Shown in pieces: positions 44,501 through 53,700 of a stretch of DNA of 64,000 nt. The notes beneath the pieces are model-generated. The model did not search any database and was not told the DNA's origin. It saw only the letters and a program-made list of their open reading frames with translations. A program made the position numbers and the translations under genes. Every line of letters starts with the position of its first letter. The stretch's first letter is position 1. Source of the stretch: Acanthococcus lagerstroemiae (taxonomy: Eukaryota > Arthropoda > Insecta > Hemiptera > Eriococcidae); NCBI GenBank assembly GCA_031841125.1, contig CM063108.1, positions 68,110,344 through 68,174,343 of the forward strand, written 5' to 3'.

Positions 44501-45226
44501 CAGTCTTGAGAAAGGGAAAAGAAAAGGGCGCTCTTGCTTTGAAAGCTTAAATGATTGTTTCTGCTGTTTCAGGGTGTCTACTGGCCTGAAAAGTCATGAT
44601 TTCAAAAAATTGTCATGAAAGTCATGAGAAGTCGTGATATTTTCTCATGTCATAGTTCACATTATTTCCATTACAAAAAAAAAAATCAAAAAAAAATCAG
44701 TTATATCCATTTAATGAGAAAAAAGTATTGAGTGAATATTTATTATGGAAGTTTAGCGCGCTCTGAATTGAGCCCCCGGTAAGGCGCGAAGTACTGCTCC
44801 CTCCCTTCCACTTCCTTTATATATTCCCCTGATAGTAATGAAAAATCATGATATTTTGTTTCCTAAATCCAGTAGACACTCTGTGTTTGCACTCAGTCTG
44901 AGTTTGATTATCGTTCGATTTGAAATTTTTTAATTTCAAATCTCGGTTGAAGTTGTTTCGTTGTCGAGTGACAGCAACCTCTGTTTTCATTTATAGACAC
45001 TGAAAATGGTCCGTTGGCATCGAACACTGACGACACCGTCGCAGATAAAGACCCTACACCGCCGTTGACGAATGCCGTGACAACAGATACCACGTCGTCA
45101 ACTATGGTCAGCAGTTCAGGTTATACGAGTCCACCTAATATTATCTCGCTCGACAGTCCATCGCCACCTTCTTTTTCTTCTAGTCCGGCGCCAACGACTT
45201 TGGCGGCCCTTAATATTGGCAATTAG
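29537..45226 (+). CDS. PIAS-type E3 SUMO ligase, copy 1 (no SAP exon found)
   Basis: Exons: 29537-29656 (first ATG 29552; 5' boundary uncertain), 35330-35588, 35676-35818, 39831-39950, 40069-40309, 40395-40668, 40740-40923, 44133-44169, 44256-44483 and 44997-45226 (TAG). From ATG 29552 this gives 606 residues. The PINIT domain runs from ITFRNLPFYKLKHEVLRPAI through NEYVVQAQLRITAVES to the LSPMN-like KMSPMNANQLIINWAPETGK. Then comes an Asp-rich stretch (IDDDDEGGGGDDADDDDIATT) and the SP-RING: CPLVKFRMTYPAKG, CSHLQCFD, then WNCPVC (about 326-380). A SUMO-interaction motif PIVDLISDDEE lies near 476, and the tail is Ser/Pro/Thr-rich with NIISLDSP. PIAS proteins pass SUMO from UBC9 to nuclear targets. 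The usual N-terminal SAP domain was not found upstream. Nine exons match copy 2 (50737-57437) in order and phase. Family call secure, first exon less so. Confidence 0.88.
30478..30660. repeat. two-unit tandem repeat, about 97 bp
   Basis: AACGTTACCATC followed by TTGATGT near 30478 and by GTGACGT near 30575 begins two diverged units. Each continues with GCGCGTTT...CACGCT...TTCGTTG. It lies just upstream of the open frame at 30690 and could be the promoter end of a mobile element, but that is a guess. Confidence 0.55.
30690..31121 (+). CDS. basic open frame of unknown function, possibly part of the Helitron
   Basis: The first ATG is at 30702. It encodes up to 139 residues, strongly basic and predicted helical: KSKAELMRELRKRRKENNV near the start, then LELFKQLQSKIKKNKRQEAD and RLRKRNAAHKRK. 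After about residue 115 the frame becomes unlikely; another frame continues with LQ(L)PVTSDCRRFIREKYPNANV-like text. I do not recognise the family. It precedes Helitron replication-protein remnants on the same strand, so it may be a decayed N-terminal part of that element or a captured gene. Codon quality is better than in the surrounding intron. Confidence 0.4.
   Translation: MRFFMVGKSKAELMRELRKRRKENNVRNSEAFLKFLQDTQFGSTTTEQEKLELFKQLQSKIKKNKRQEADRLRKRNAAHKRKVSALKDKNYDGKNENPEVATVSSTKVFVKEKLLADYEFDRLCTSTSFGWSYRICDCLWAGT
31230..34582 (+). pseudogene. degenerate Helitron (Rep / helitron-like N-terminal region)
   Basis: Scattered frames on the plus strand spell blocks of the Helitron replication protein. 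In order these are EHFVESMIECHLSFLKSIAN then ARKKDVFVVIRQLRKP (about 32780-32910), YSLSDLLQLLY, VNEDFVTCYLYL, LVDTILFLLKSKTYSP then VKFQQRGRPYIHLLLWLEEN (33066-33240), NPWIAKVLRSNMDIHFILLEYSCAIYVVE (33627-33715), MSNLYIELMKFRDEFPDKD, FLDLVTVVSLAQFVAFYRSS (about 34045-34105) and IDIEKVLEKCRRLFEEDE. The HxH-type block is present as YIHLLLW. A second, partial copy of the first block lies at 31600-31735. Many stops and shifts show it is dead. No helicase domain was seen, and the ends (TC...CTAG) were not located. Confidence 0.75.
36030..36400 (-). pseudogene. non-LTR retrotransposon C-terminal fragment
   Basis: The minus-strand frame contains ARLMVGLLTGHGATNHMWYK and then FCRHCAEEEETSIHIICQYL. 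This is the same Cys/His-rich end as the fragment at 25080-26050, to which it is clearly similar at DNA level. It is 5'-truncated; upstream sequence does not continue the element recognisably. Confidence 0.8.
36900..37560. repeat. degenerate GATTCGAATCC word repeat
   Basis: Words such as GGATTCGAATCC, GATTCGTATCAGTG and GATTCGGGGAATCGTGG recur in both orientations over two clusters (36900-37065 and 37385-37540). They flank a non-repetitive middle. Similar GAATCC-word clusters occur at 53745-53920 and 56480-56950. Confidence 0.65.
37725..38480. repeat. three copies of an ATGTGCTCATTGATCTTGAT / GCTGCGCGGCTGCAG block
   Basis: CATGTGCTCATTGATCTTGA, then CTTCGCTGCGCGGCTGCAGT and TTGCAGCC, occurs near 37730, 38262 and 38427. 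The spacers include GCCCCCCCCCC and CGCTCGACG.TCCA. A shorter relative (GCTGCGTGACTGCAGTCTGCAGC) sits near 41446. These are probably copies of one mobile element whose ends are not clear. Confidence 0.7.
38021..38141. repeat. 120-bp foldback (long imperfect hairpin)
   Basis: The left arm AGTACTCGCATACCCCATTT, GGAGCCCATCATG and inner CCGAATCCGACTATGCGG pairs with the right arm. The right arm is CCGCGTAGTCAATTCGG and GATGGGCTCC...GTGTGCGAGTACT. The symmetry runs almost to the centre (GAGCATA). No open frame of interest is seen. Confidence 0.8.
38890..39180. repeat. extended foldback around an ATGCCCTTTTTG core
   Basis: ATATGCCCTTTTTGAAATGAC near 38977 pairs with GTCGTTTCAAAGCAAAAAGGGCATAT near 39050. 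The outer parts (CAACTGAGGAACGCACTCTTTTTT...TGTTAG versus CTAACAACGGCAC...AAAGTACTCAGTTATAG) extend the pairing to roughly 290 bp. It is likely an inverted-repeat element; no target duplication was resolved. Confidence 0.65.
39360..39580 (-). repeat. tRNA-derived SINE-like sequence
   Basis: On the minus strand from 39579, GGGGTCTGGTTGGCCGAGTG carries an A-box-like TGGCCGAGTGG, and 39515-39526 carries a B-box-like GGGTTCGAGCTC. The spacing is as in a Ser/Leu-type tRNA, but the acceptor stem does not close. A non-tRNA tail follows (GGGCTAAGACAGCCCTAATA). These are the features of a tRNA-headed SINE, not of a working tRNA. Confidence 0.65.
42500..42690. repeat. degenerate AAGACTC-type word repeat (complement orientation)
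   Basis: GAGTCTTGAAAAGCTTCAATC, GTCTTGATGTGTCGTGTGAG and CCTAACGAGTCCGAAGAAG are complement-strand versions of the words at 3380-3765. It is short and eroded. Confidence 0.5.
42768..43424. mobile_element. hAT-like non-autonomous element
   Basis: The left end AGGTTACCATCTGTCCAGGA, then ATCCCGGACATG, mirrors the right end GTGTCCGGAATT...GGTCTGGTAACCCT. The GGTTACCA...CCGGACA ends are a pattern common to hAT-related MITEs. The interior is AT-rich with GTTTTTCT/AAGAAACATG foldback words near 43075-43165. An 8-bp target duplication could not be read with confidence. Confidence 0.6.
44570..44893. mobile_element. CAGGGTGTCTACTGG-ended inverted-repeat element
   Basis: The left end is CAGGGTGTCTACTGGCCTGA; the right end is the complement of CAGAGTGTCTACTGGATTTA. 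TGTTT flanks both sides (44565-44569 and 44894-44898). Repeated TCATGA words lie inside. The element is 324 bp and sits in the last intron of PIAS copy 1. It has no open frame. Confidence 0.8.
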
Positions 45227-45875
45227 CTTTTCGCGTTTCTGAAGCCTATTTATGGTGTCTTTGGAAAGGAAAACGAACGGACCATCTTTACGGACAAGAA
45301 GTCGCGACATGCAGTTCTTCTTCCGTGTATTTTACCTTTCGTAGCCGGCGGAACCGAGTGACAAACGGGTTACCCGTTCATTGAGAATTTCAAAAAGGTT
45401 GCGCATCCTTGGAAATTACCAGCGATCAGTATTTTTAGTATATTTATGAAAAGATCCAGTCCTGAAAACCTGATAGGATTTTCCTGTTGAAAGAGTCGCA
45501 GGCATCCTCAAATATTGATAATTTCTATCAAGAAATACGCCCTCGGATCGAGAATGTTGAACTTTGTTCGCGTTACAAAAATGTTCCGCCGTCTATGCTT
45601 TTTTCGAAGACTGATCTTTAAAGTATATATACTGGCCTTAAGTATAGATTCTATAAGTGAAGAATCCATGTGTTTTAAATTTTTTAAGTTTTGTATAGTA
45701 AATGTTGTACTTGGTCAGATGCCGTTTATTTGATTATGACGGATGACAGATACGTTGAGAATCTTGGATCGCAAATATCTGGTATTTGAGTGAGAGATCA
45801 TGTTACCATCAGTTGTATCAAAGCCTGGAGTTCCAACTCAGAGCTCTAGATTGTAGCGTATGCATGTAAGTTTGA

Positions 45876-45881
45876 AATAAA
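45876..45881 (+). promoter_or_regulatory. candidate poly(A) signal AATAAA of PIAS copy 1
   Basis: AATAAA occurs about 650 bp after the stop codon at 45226, followed by T-rich sequence. It is the first clear hexamer downstream of the gene and would define a 3' UTR of ordinary length. Confidence 0.55.
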
Positions 45882-46601
45882 TTTTTCTTAACACTTGTAT
45901 ATAAAGTACCTCATTACCTTCCTACTAATGTTGTTTGTACAATGTAATTTTGAGCTTTCACACACATTGAGAAAAACATCGTACCGAACCAGAGGGGAAA
46001 TCGTTATTTTTGCGACCCGGGGGAGAAAAGAGGGAGTAACATCCAAATTAGCCTCTTCTTCGGTGCACCCCTCATGAGTAAATTTTCTAATACATTATTA
46101 AATTCATATGATAGTGCGTGTGAGAGTGGAAAAAATGTTGGCATCAGACTGCGAAATGACAACAGAACTGTCCAGTATCCATCAAAACTAACTGACATTC
46201 TTAACGAATCTATTTTTTTCGTCGTATTCCGAAATTAAAATAACCTACGGTTGCTTTTTCCGACGACATAATTTTTCGCCGTGAAATTACTTACAACTAT
46301 TTTGGTACGTATCGAAAACGTGCTCTTAAGAAAAGGGGGGAAAATTATCACCTGCAGCTACTCTCGTTACACTGGCCCACTTCCTTCCTTTTTCGTTGTT
46401 ACAGTAATAAAAAAAATGAGTATGTTACTAACGAATAGATGAAGCAATAACTTTAATCGATCTGAAAACTGGCTTTACAACTCGAGATTGCCCCATGCAC
46501 GTACTGTATGTATTTTTAATTTTAGACGATAGGAAAATAGTACCATACCGCCCTATTTTCGGGTTGGAAAACAGTGTTTTATCATGATGATAGTCGTAAT
46601 G

Positions 46602-46769
46602 CGCGGAAAACAAAACTATTGAGGTGCGGAAAGTAAAAACGTTCAAGTGCGGAAAACAAAAAATCCCGGCCAGTTAATTCCTAGGCGCGGAAAACCAAAC
46701 TATTGAGGTGCGGAAAGTAAAAACGTTCAAGTGCGGAAAACAAAAAATCCCGGCCAGTTAATTCCTAGG
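46602..46769. repeat. 84-bp tandem duplication, near-identical units
   Basis: GAGGTGCGGAAAGTAAAAAC ... GGCCAGTTAATTCCTAGGC occurs at 46621 and again at 46705. The two units are almost base-identical, with short internal repeats of GTGCGGAAA. This is either a recent duplication or an assembly artefact. Confidence 0.85.
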
Positions 46770-48299
46770 CACGCGTGACGTCAAGACATTGAGTTACTGT
46801 TAGCAAAAATGCCCATCTTTTGTTTAGCCATCAGCATAAATCGGTCTAATTCACCATCCACCAACAAGGCTCTTTCTTAAAGCAAAAAATAGAGATTATT
46901 CATTATTTTCCTATCTTCTAAAATTAAAACAGTATACACAACGGCATTTGAAAGCAACGCGATTACTTCGTGCAATTACGTCACTCGGCTTCACCTCGTG
47001 CCGCAAATTTTGCACTCGGTAATCGCATACTTTCCGCTGCCGTTGTGTAATCTACTATTCCGTCGAGTAGATAAACCATGAATAAATTAATAATTATATT
47101 CCCATACAATGCAGAATCCCGTGACTATTGGGAATAGCGTCTAATACGGTAGTTTTTAATTGTTGTTCATTCTTAGCAGCCATTCTCCTCCCTTCCATAA
47201 TGACGGATTATTGTTCTTGAGGAAATTTGCGAAAATTCTTTGGTTAGATGTTTTGGTTTGAACTTTGAAATATGAAACATATTCTTTCCCATCAGGTATA
47301 GTCTGTCCCAAATAAGAATGCCGAAAACAATTGAGACCGTTCACAGTTTGCTGCGGATTTCAAAATCGATTTTTTCGCAACAAGCCTGGGCATGTCGGAT
47401 CGCATTACATTTCTTGAAAAAGAAGTGTGAAAAAAAAAGCTACAGGAAATAACGGCAATTACTGTTTGATGAAATTTGGAGAGTATCTATGCTCTGGTTT
47501 GTAGTGTTGTGTGAAGAACTACCTTTTCCTTTCCTCACATGCCACAGTGCTCACAACGGTTTTCGGCATTCTTATTTGGGACAGACTATAGACGATGGAT
47601 GTTTGCCATACTTGCCATTCAATTGACAGACTTTTTATTATTTTATACCTGGTTAAAATGTTCCAAGTAAGTATGGATTATTAAAATTTTGGGTCGCGCT
47701 GTTTCTACTTTCCACCTAAAGAACTAGTTTAACGGAATTTATGTGGAATGTTCCGAACTTCAAACCGGTTAAACCAGTTATCCAGGACCAGGCGAGAAGA
47801 ATGAGAATAGGGTCCATGCTTGTGGGAGTGGGAGTCATAGCTGTCAGTGACGCTGTCTACTGGTTATGAAAAATATGCGGTATAGGTGTTCTGTCTGCAT
47901 TGTTTGATTGTGGTTCTACCCTGTCTTTTTTTTAAGCCACAAGCTTGTGAACGGTTTAATCTTTGATAGTTGTCTGTTGTTGCAAGTTTTGAGATTCTGT
48001 ATCTTTGCCCGGTTTTGTGTTATTGTTAGTACTTATTGAATTTCCATTAGTTTGGAATCCTGCCTGTTTATCAGCTGATGTTCTCAGGTTTGATAATTAT
48101 TCTGTGTTTTTATATCTGTTATCATTAGATACTTATGGATATGGGTCACATAGTTTCATAGTAAAATTTTGTGATTTTGCTTTAGAAACGTTGATCATCT
48201 AATGTATTTTAGAATATCAATTACCCCAATACGAGTAAACATTGTAGGAAGATGAGAGAAATGTCGCCCTGTTTGGAAAATTATTAAGACAGGAGAATA

Positions 48300-48905
48300 T
48301 GGACGCTGTTCAGCGTAAGGGAACCAACCAACATTTGTGAACAAAATGAGTTATTAGTATTGTTGAAAAGAGCGAAAAAGTAGAATTTTTCAAAATTGGA
48401 CCCGCGATTCAAAAATGTGTACTCGCGTTGAAAAAAACTTATCAGTGAACGCTATGTCATGTAATTTCTAACTGACAGCGGTGGCAGCCTTTGTATATTA
48501 TGTGTGGCAAAATGCTACACCTCAAAAATGTTTGCTACACCCCGAAAAATCTCCCTTTTTTTAGAAGTTTTTAATCCAAAATCATCTTTATCTAAGAGTA
48601 CAGAGTACAGACAGGTTTTGCAGTTGTAATAAAATAAGTACCTAGAGAATTTTTGCGTTGAAGAACAAGTTTTTTTGAGAGGAGGAGGGGGGTGATTTTG
48701 GTGATAGGAGCCCCTGATATTAACTTGAAATTTTTGCTACTCCCCGTAAAATCACCAATTTTTTACTCTCGTCAAAATGGGGGTTTGCTACACCTAAAAA
48801 AAAATCTAGGCTGCCACCGCTGCTAACTGGCTCTTGAACTTCGAATCACGTGTTGTCGAAAAACAAATTTTGTTGGTTGGTTCTGTTATGCTTATACCAG
48901 CATCC
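48300..48905 (+). mobile_element. TGGACGC MITE interrupted by a hAT-type element
   Basis: The left part TGGACGCTGTTCAGCGTAAG ... ACGCTATGTCATGTAATTTC and the right part CTCTTGAACTTCGAATCACG ... CAGCATCCA match the copy at 5260-5509. A 347-bp insertion separates them. A second partial copy of the interior (TTGAAAAAAGCTTATAAGTA) follows at about 48950-48990. Confidence 0.8.
48476..48822. mobile_element. hAT-type MITE with 8-bp target duplication
   Basis: Perfect 15-bp terminal inverted repeats, CAGCGGTGGCAGCCT and its complement. It is flanked by CTAACTGA (48468-48475) and CTAACTGG (48823-48830), an 8-bp target duplication with one difference, as expected for hAT elements. The interior repeats GCTACACC words. 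No transposase. Confidence 0.88.
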
Positions 48906-48993
48906 AGTTGGGCTCCCGATATTACTATGTGGGGGTGAGGTACCCACGTTGAAAAAAGCTTATAAGTAAATGCTGTGTCATGTGTCCTGGATC

Positions 48994-49191
48994 ACTATTC
49001 TCGAAAAGTTGTTATGCGATGTTATGATAACAACTACTGTTGTTATAAAAAAGTTGTTATGAGTTGTTACCAGTTGTTACCCATTTACCGCAATGTTGAA
49101 TAACATCTCATAACCGCTCATAACGCCACCTTGGGACTAGTTGTTATCTAGTTGTTATGAGTGGTTACCGTAACAACTTTTCGAGAATACT
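48994..49191. mobile_element. TTGTTATGA-rich inverted-repeat element
   Basis: The left end CTATTCTCGAAAAGTTGTTA and the right end TAACAACTTTTCGAGAATAC are near-perfect complements. The interior is a dense set of GTTGTTATGAGTTGTTACC words in both orientations. It is about 198 bp. It lies just after a MITE fragment. Confidence 0.8.
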
Positions 49192-50736
49192 GCTCCTGCC
49201 AACAGTTGCACCTCTAATATTTATATCTCAATATGGGTTTAGGGACAGGACTGCGTCTTATCCTTATCAGTGGTCTGAATGGGTGATTTATTTACCCGTA
49301 AGCTTCAGTCGATTAGAAATTCACGTTCAAAGAAAATTTGTCCTAAATCTTAACTCCATCATCACTAAAAAATTGAATTAATTATAATCAGTTCCACTGT
49401 AGAAGAGTAATTTTTATTCGTTTGTTTCCCTTCTCCTTCTCCTGAAGATAGCAGTGTTTCTAATTTCTATTTTGAAAGTTCACAGCTAGCTCCCCTGGTT
49501 CTCACCAGACTGTGAACTATCAACGTCCTCCTGCATTGCAGTAGAGAGTAGTACACATACACATAGTGAAATAATGTATTCCCCTCTTGCCTAATTTGGA
49601 GTAGAGGATTCAGTGAGAACAAAAGAGCAGTCTTGCCAGTCTCATGTAGTGTACTGCTGTAGGTTAATACGGTTGTAATTTATGAAAAAAAAAAAAAATT
49701 AAAGTAGTATGACTAGATATGTATTAAACCAAACTGACAATTAACATAGTAAAATGAGCAAAAACCTTCCCTATGAATTACAGTATTGACTATTGACTGA
49801 GGACTAGAGTCATAGTGTTCCTTATTAATTTTCTCGACTTTCATACTTTATCATGCTCACCCCCTAAATTTTGTCCTTAACAACTAAAAAACACTGCACC
49901 ATGATCAGCACCTTTTCATTTTTCCCCCGCTAACACAGTAACACCACTAGCACATGTGATCTTGCAGCGCACTCTAGTGCAGGTTTAAATCCCAATTCAC
50001 TAGAACCCTAGATCCCTAGATAGACTTTGGCTGACATGCTAACTGCTAAAGCTAAATGTGAAATTTTTCTGCAAAATTTGTAAACAAGTGATGATGTGAT
50101 TCAGGGGTTCTCTCATCATTTTTTGTTTCATTTTCAAAAGATGAAAATCGCGCCTTCATAATTTATCACAATAATTGTATTGGTACGCCACTGATCGAAA
50201 CCTTTTTTACGTTTATTCGAACTGCCCACCATAACTTGGAAGGTAACTACGTACATCATTTACCTCTAATGCAGGCTTGCATGATACTTTCATGTTATTG
50301 GAGCATTCAACTCGTGTTTTGCGGTGTACTTCATACTAAACTTCATACGCTCTATCCGAGACTTTTAATGGTTATAAAGTGTGGAGTTGATTTTGTTTCA
50401 AGGAAATATCCTAAATATGCTGACTTTCGTTCACTAATCATGTAGAAATATTGGTAGGGTTAGGTAACCAAAGATCAAGAGTTCGTAGCTTCTAGAACTG
50501 CATCCCATGTATTGAGTCGGTGAATCTTGACACGGCTTCTTGCATCAGCGATGTTTTATGATTGAATTCACCGCTGAAAGCTTATAAAATCTATATTAAT
50601 TAGAATATTTGATGATGTTCTACTAATGAAGATGAATTCTTGTTTCTTACCTTTGATCCTTCGTTATCTTCGGATATTATTTGGTTTCAGCGTAGTGTGA
50701 AATCCTGAGGAACGTCCTCGTGATCCTGTCCTCGAA

Positions 50737-53700
50737 ATGGCTCAACGAGAGTTGGACGATTTGAGGGTATGTTCGATGTTAATTACCATTTGGAGAAAGT
50801 CGAGGAAGATGCACTAATATTTGATTTTCGTTACAGACTAAGATTCACAGCTTCAGAGTCTCTGATCTACAAACACTAATATCGACTGTCGGTAGGAGTC
50901 GTAATGGGAAGAAACAGGAACTGCAAAATAGAGCATTGGAGATTTTAAGAACTCAGCCTTCAGATGTGAACATAAATGCATTTAAGTCGAAGATACACGA
51001 ACTCTACAGACTCGCTCAGTAAGTATACACCATCATTTGGCGTATGAAAAGCGTTATTTGATATTCGTTTGGTATTTACTACGTTTCCCGTATATTTCAG
51101 AGAGGAAGCGAAGCAGTCGCATTACGAGTACCCACCCCAGCGTGCGATCAATCAGGGTCGTGCTCCTAATCCGTATGTTACTGTAAATCCGTACACAGTT
51201 CAACCTCAGGTAGAGTGATACGACTTGAGATATTTTTTTCTCATCGCCGAATTGCATTATACTCATCACTGATTTGTGTCGTAGTCCGGCAGGCCTGCGA
51301 ATAATGCCATCGTCTATCAGAATGGTAGTATTGTCGGTGGTAATAGTTATCCAAATACGAACATGTACCCTGCTGCGGGGAACACGCCTTCTATTCAGCC
51401 ACCGTCGGTTATCGCCTGCAATTTGGGCAACACCGTGAGGATCATATCGCCTTCAATTTCCCCCGCTCCTATTTCGTTTCGATCGCTGCCATTTTACAAA
51501 GTGAAACACGAAATTCTCAAGCCTACCATATTAAGTAAGTTAATTGATGATACTTCTTTCGTTGAAGTAGGATCAGCCTGGTGGAGTGATTATTTGAGTT
51601 CTGAATAATTTGTCAATGCCCATGCAGTTTTGATGAAACAAACAAAATTTCTGCTCAGACTAGTTTCTCAAGATCTGTATGAGCATGAGTCCGTATGCAT
51701 GCTTGTGTAATGATTTTTCGATGTTAGTGTATTATATTTCTTGGTTGTAGAATTGAAAACGAACGGTAACCGGCCTAATACCCAGCAGCTATTTCAGATT
51801 TCGTTCGTGCTAACTTGCGACATTGCTTCTGATATAGCGATGCACAGAGATATTACAAAAAATGAATATAAAGTTCAGGTAACGTGTTCAAATTCGATTT
51901 ATTCTGTTTAAGTTGCGTCGATATTCGCGACAAGAGAAGTAAATACTCTAATATCTGTGAAAATAATCACTAATCAAGATTCGATATTCAGGCGCAGCTG
52001 AGAATATGTGCTTTGGATAATAATAATGCTACCACCGATGGTATTGTTGAATACGATGACCTTTTGCCACTCGGGTTGTACGTTCGTATGAACGATAAAC
52101 AGTGCGCTTTACCGGTATGATGCTTTCTTTCTCAATTTGCATTTGAATGTGTCATTCTGGCTTGAAATTCTTAGCAAGCCGATGATCACTGAGTATGCTG
52201 CTGTAAGCGTAATTCACGTGCTTCTGTTCAGCCTTGCAGTCCGTGCACAAGGCCAAACGTAGAGGCTAGACGAATTCCGTTGCCTATAAATGTAACTCAA
52301 TTTATGAAGCTGTCGCCTATGAACGTCAACAAATTGACCATCAACTGGACACCGGAAGTGGGCCGCACTTTCGTTATATCTTTGAATGTGGTCGAAAAAC
52401 TCTCTTCAACTTACCTGCTTGAGAAACTGAAAGAACGACCTTCTCTGTCTGTAGATATTACCAAACAAACGAGTACGTGTGTCACGCTGTGATGAATTTT
52501 ACAATTTTTCATATTTGTTTCGTATTTTTACTACTACTTAAGTTTTTATCAAGTCAGAATTATTAATTGAACCGTTCAATCCTAGAAGGGCATTTCTCAG
52601 AAATTCCATTTTCGAGAAAATCGACCTCAGCGTTTTTTGCGGCTGTACAAGCCTGTGAAAAGATATTGAAATAAGTATCTATATCTCAACGAATATTCAA
52701 GATGGCTCGCTGAAGTTGTGAAGACGCTTAAATAAGGCTACTGGAAAACCAAAACCAACAACAACAAAGGAAAAAGAGCATTTCTTGAAAAATGCCTTTC
52801 TTCGATTGCACTCTTCATTTACTATTGTACTGATCCTAATTTTTCCCCAATTTTTCTCTCAGTTGCCAAACAGTATAAACGAGTCATTGATGACGACGAC
52901 GATGACACCGTTAATGCGGATGACGACGATATCGCGACCACCATAGTCAGAGTGTCGCTACAGTGTCCCCTAGCCAAATTCCGTATGATGTATCCCGCTA
53001 AGGGAAGAAATTGCAGCCATCTTCAGTGTTTCGATGGGTTTGCCTACATCAGCTGTAATGAAAAAAAATCGGTTTGGATGTGCCCCGTGTGCAATCGTTC
53101 GTTATATTACGATGACCTGCTCATTGACCAGTAAGTAGTTGCTCATCCGCAGAATAATATCGCAACAGGTGGCAGATGAACCAGTCTGTCACTTGGATGA
53201 ATTTTATTTGTGATGAATGAACCTAGTGGAATCCAGTTAGTTAAATTTCTTCTCATTGTACGCTATTATGGAAGAAGTGCACAAGCGTCACAAAAATCGA
53301 ATGACAGAGTGTACTAAGGAATAAGGATGTACACTCCGCTTAGCACATGCTCTTTTATTTGAATTTCAGGTTATTAAGACACTTCATTTATAATAGTATC
53401 CAATAATCTGCCTGTTGAATGGTTTTCACAGTTGAAATCAGTCGGTCGATCCAGCTATTCATTGAAATCATTCTTTTGAACGTGTGTTAATTGATACTGG
53501 TCAATCCAACTCCGTAGCATGACAACTTTCCCAGGCGAGAGAGGGGCCCAGCCTTGTGGAAAATTATAAATTTGACCCTCAGAAAACAAAAAAACATATG
53601 TCAGCCCAAAAAGAAGTACATAAGTCTCGGCCTTACTGCTAGGGAGGTAGATCGTCAGCCAGGAATGGAAGTACCCATATTTTACCCCATCATCCCGATG

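Larger units (their letters stand above)
45227..50736. other. intergenic region between the two PIAS genes
   Basis: It begins with the 3' UTR of copy 1 and ends with the leader of copy 2. A probable acceptor TTGGTTTCAG precedes the leader near 50692. It holds the 84-bp tandem duplication (46602-46769), the nested MITEs (48300-48905 and 48994-49191) and unnamed repeat fragments near 49385-50010. No further gene is supported. Confidence 0.75.
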
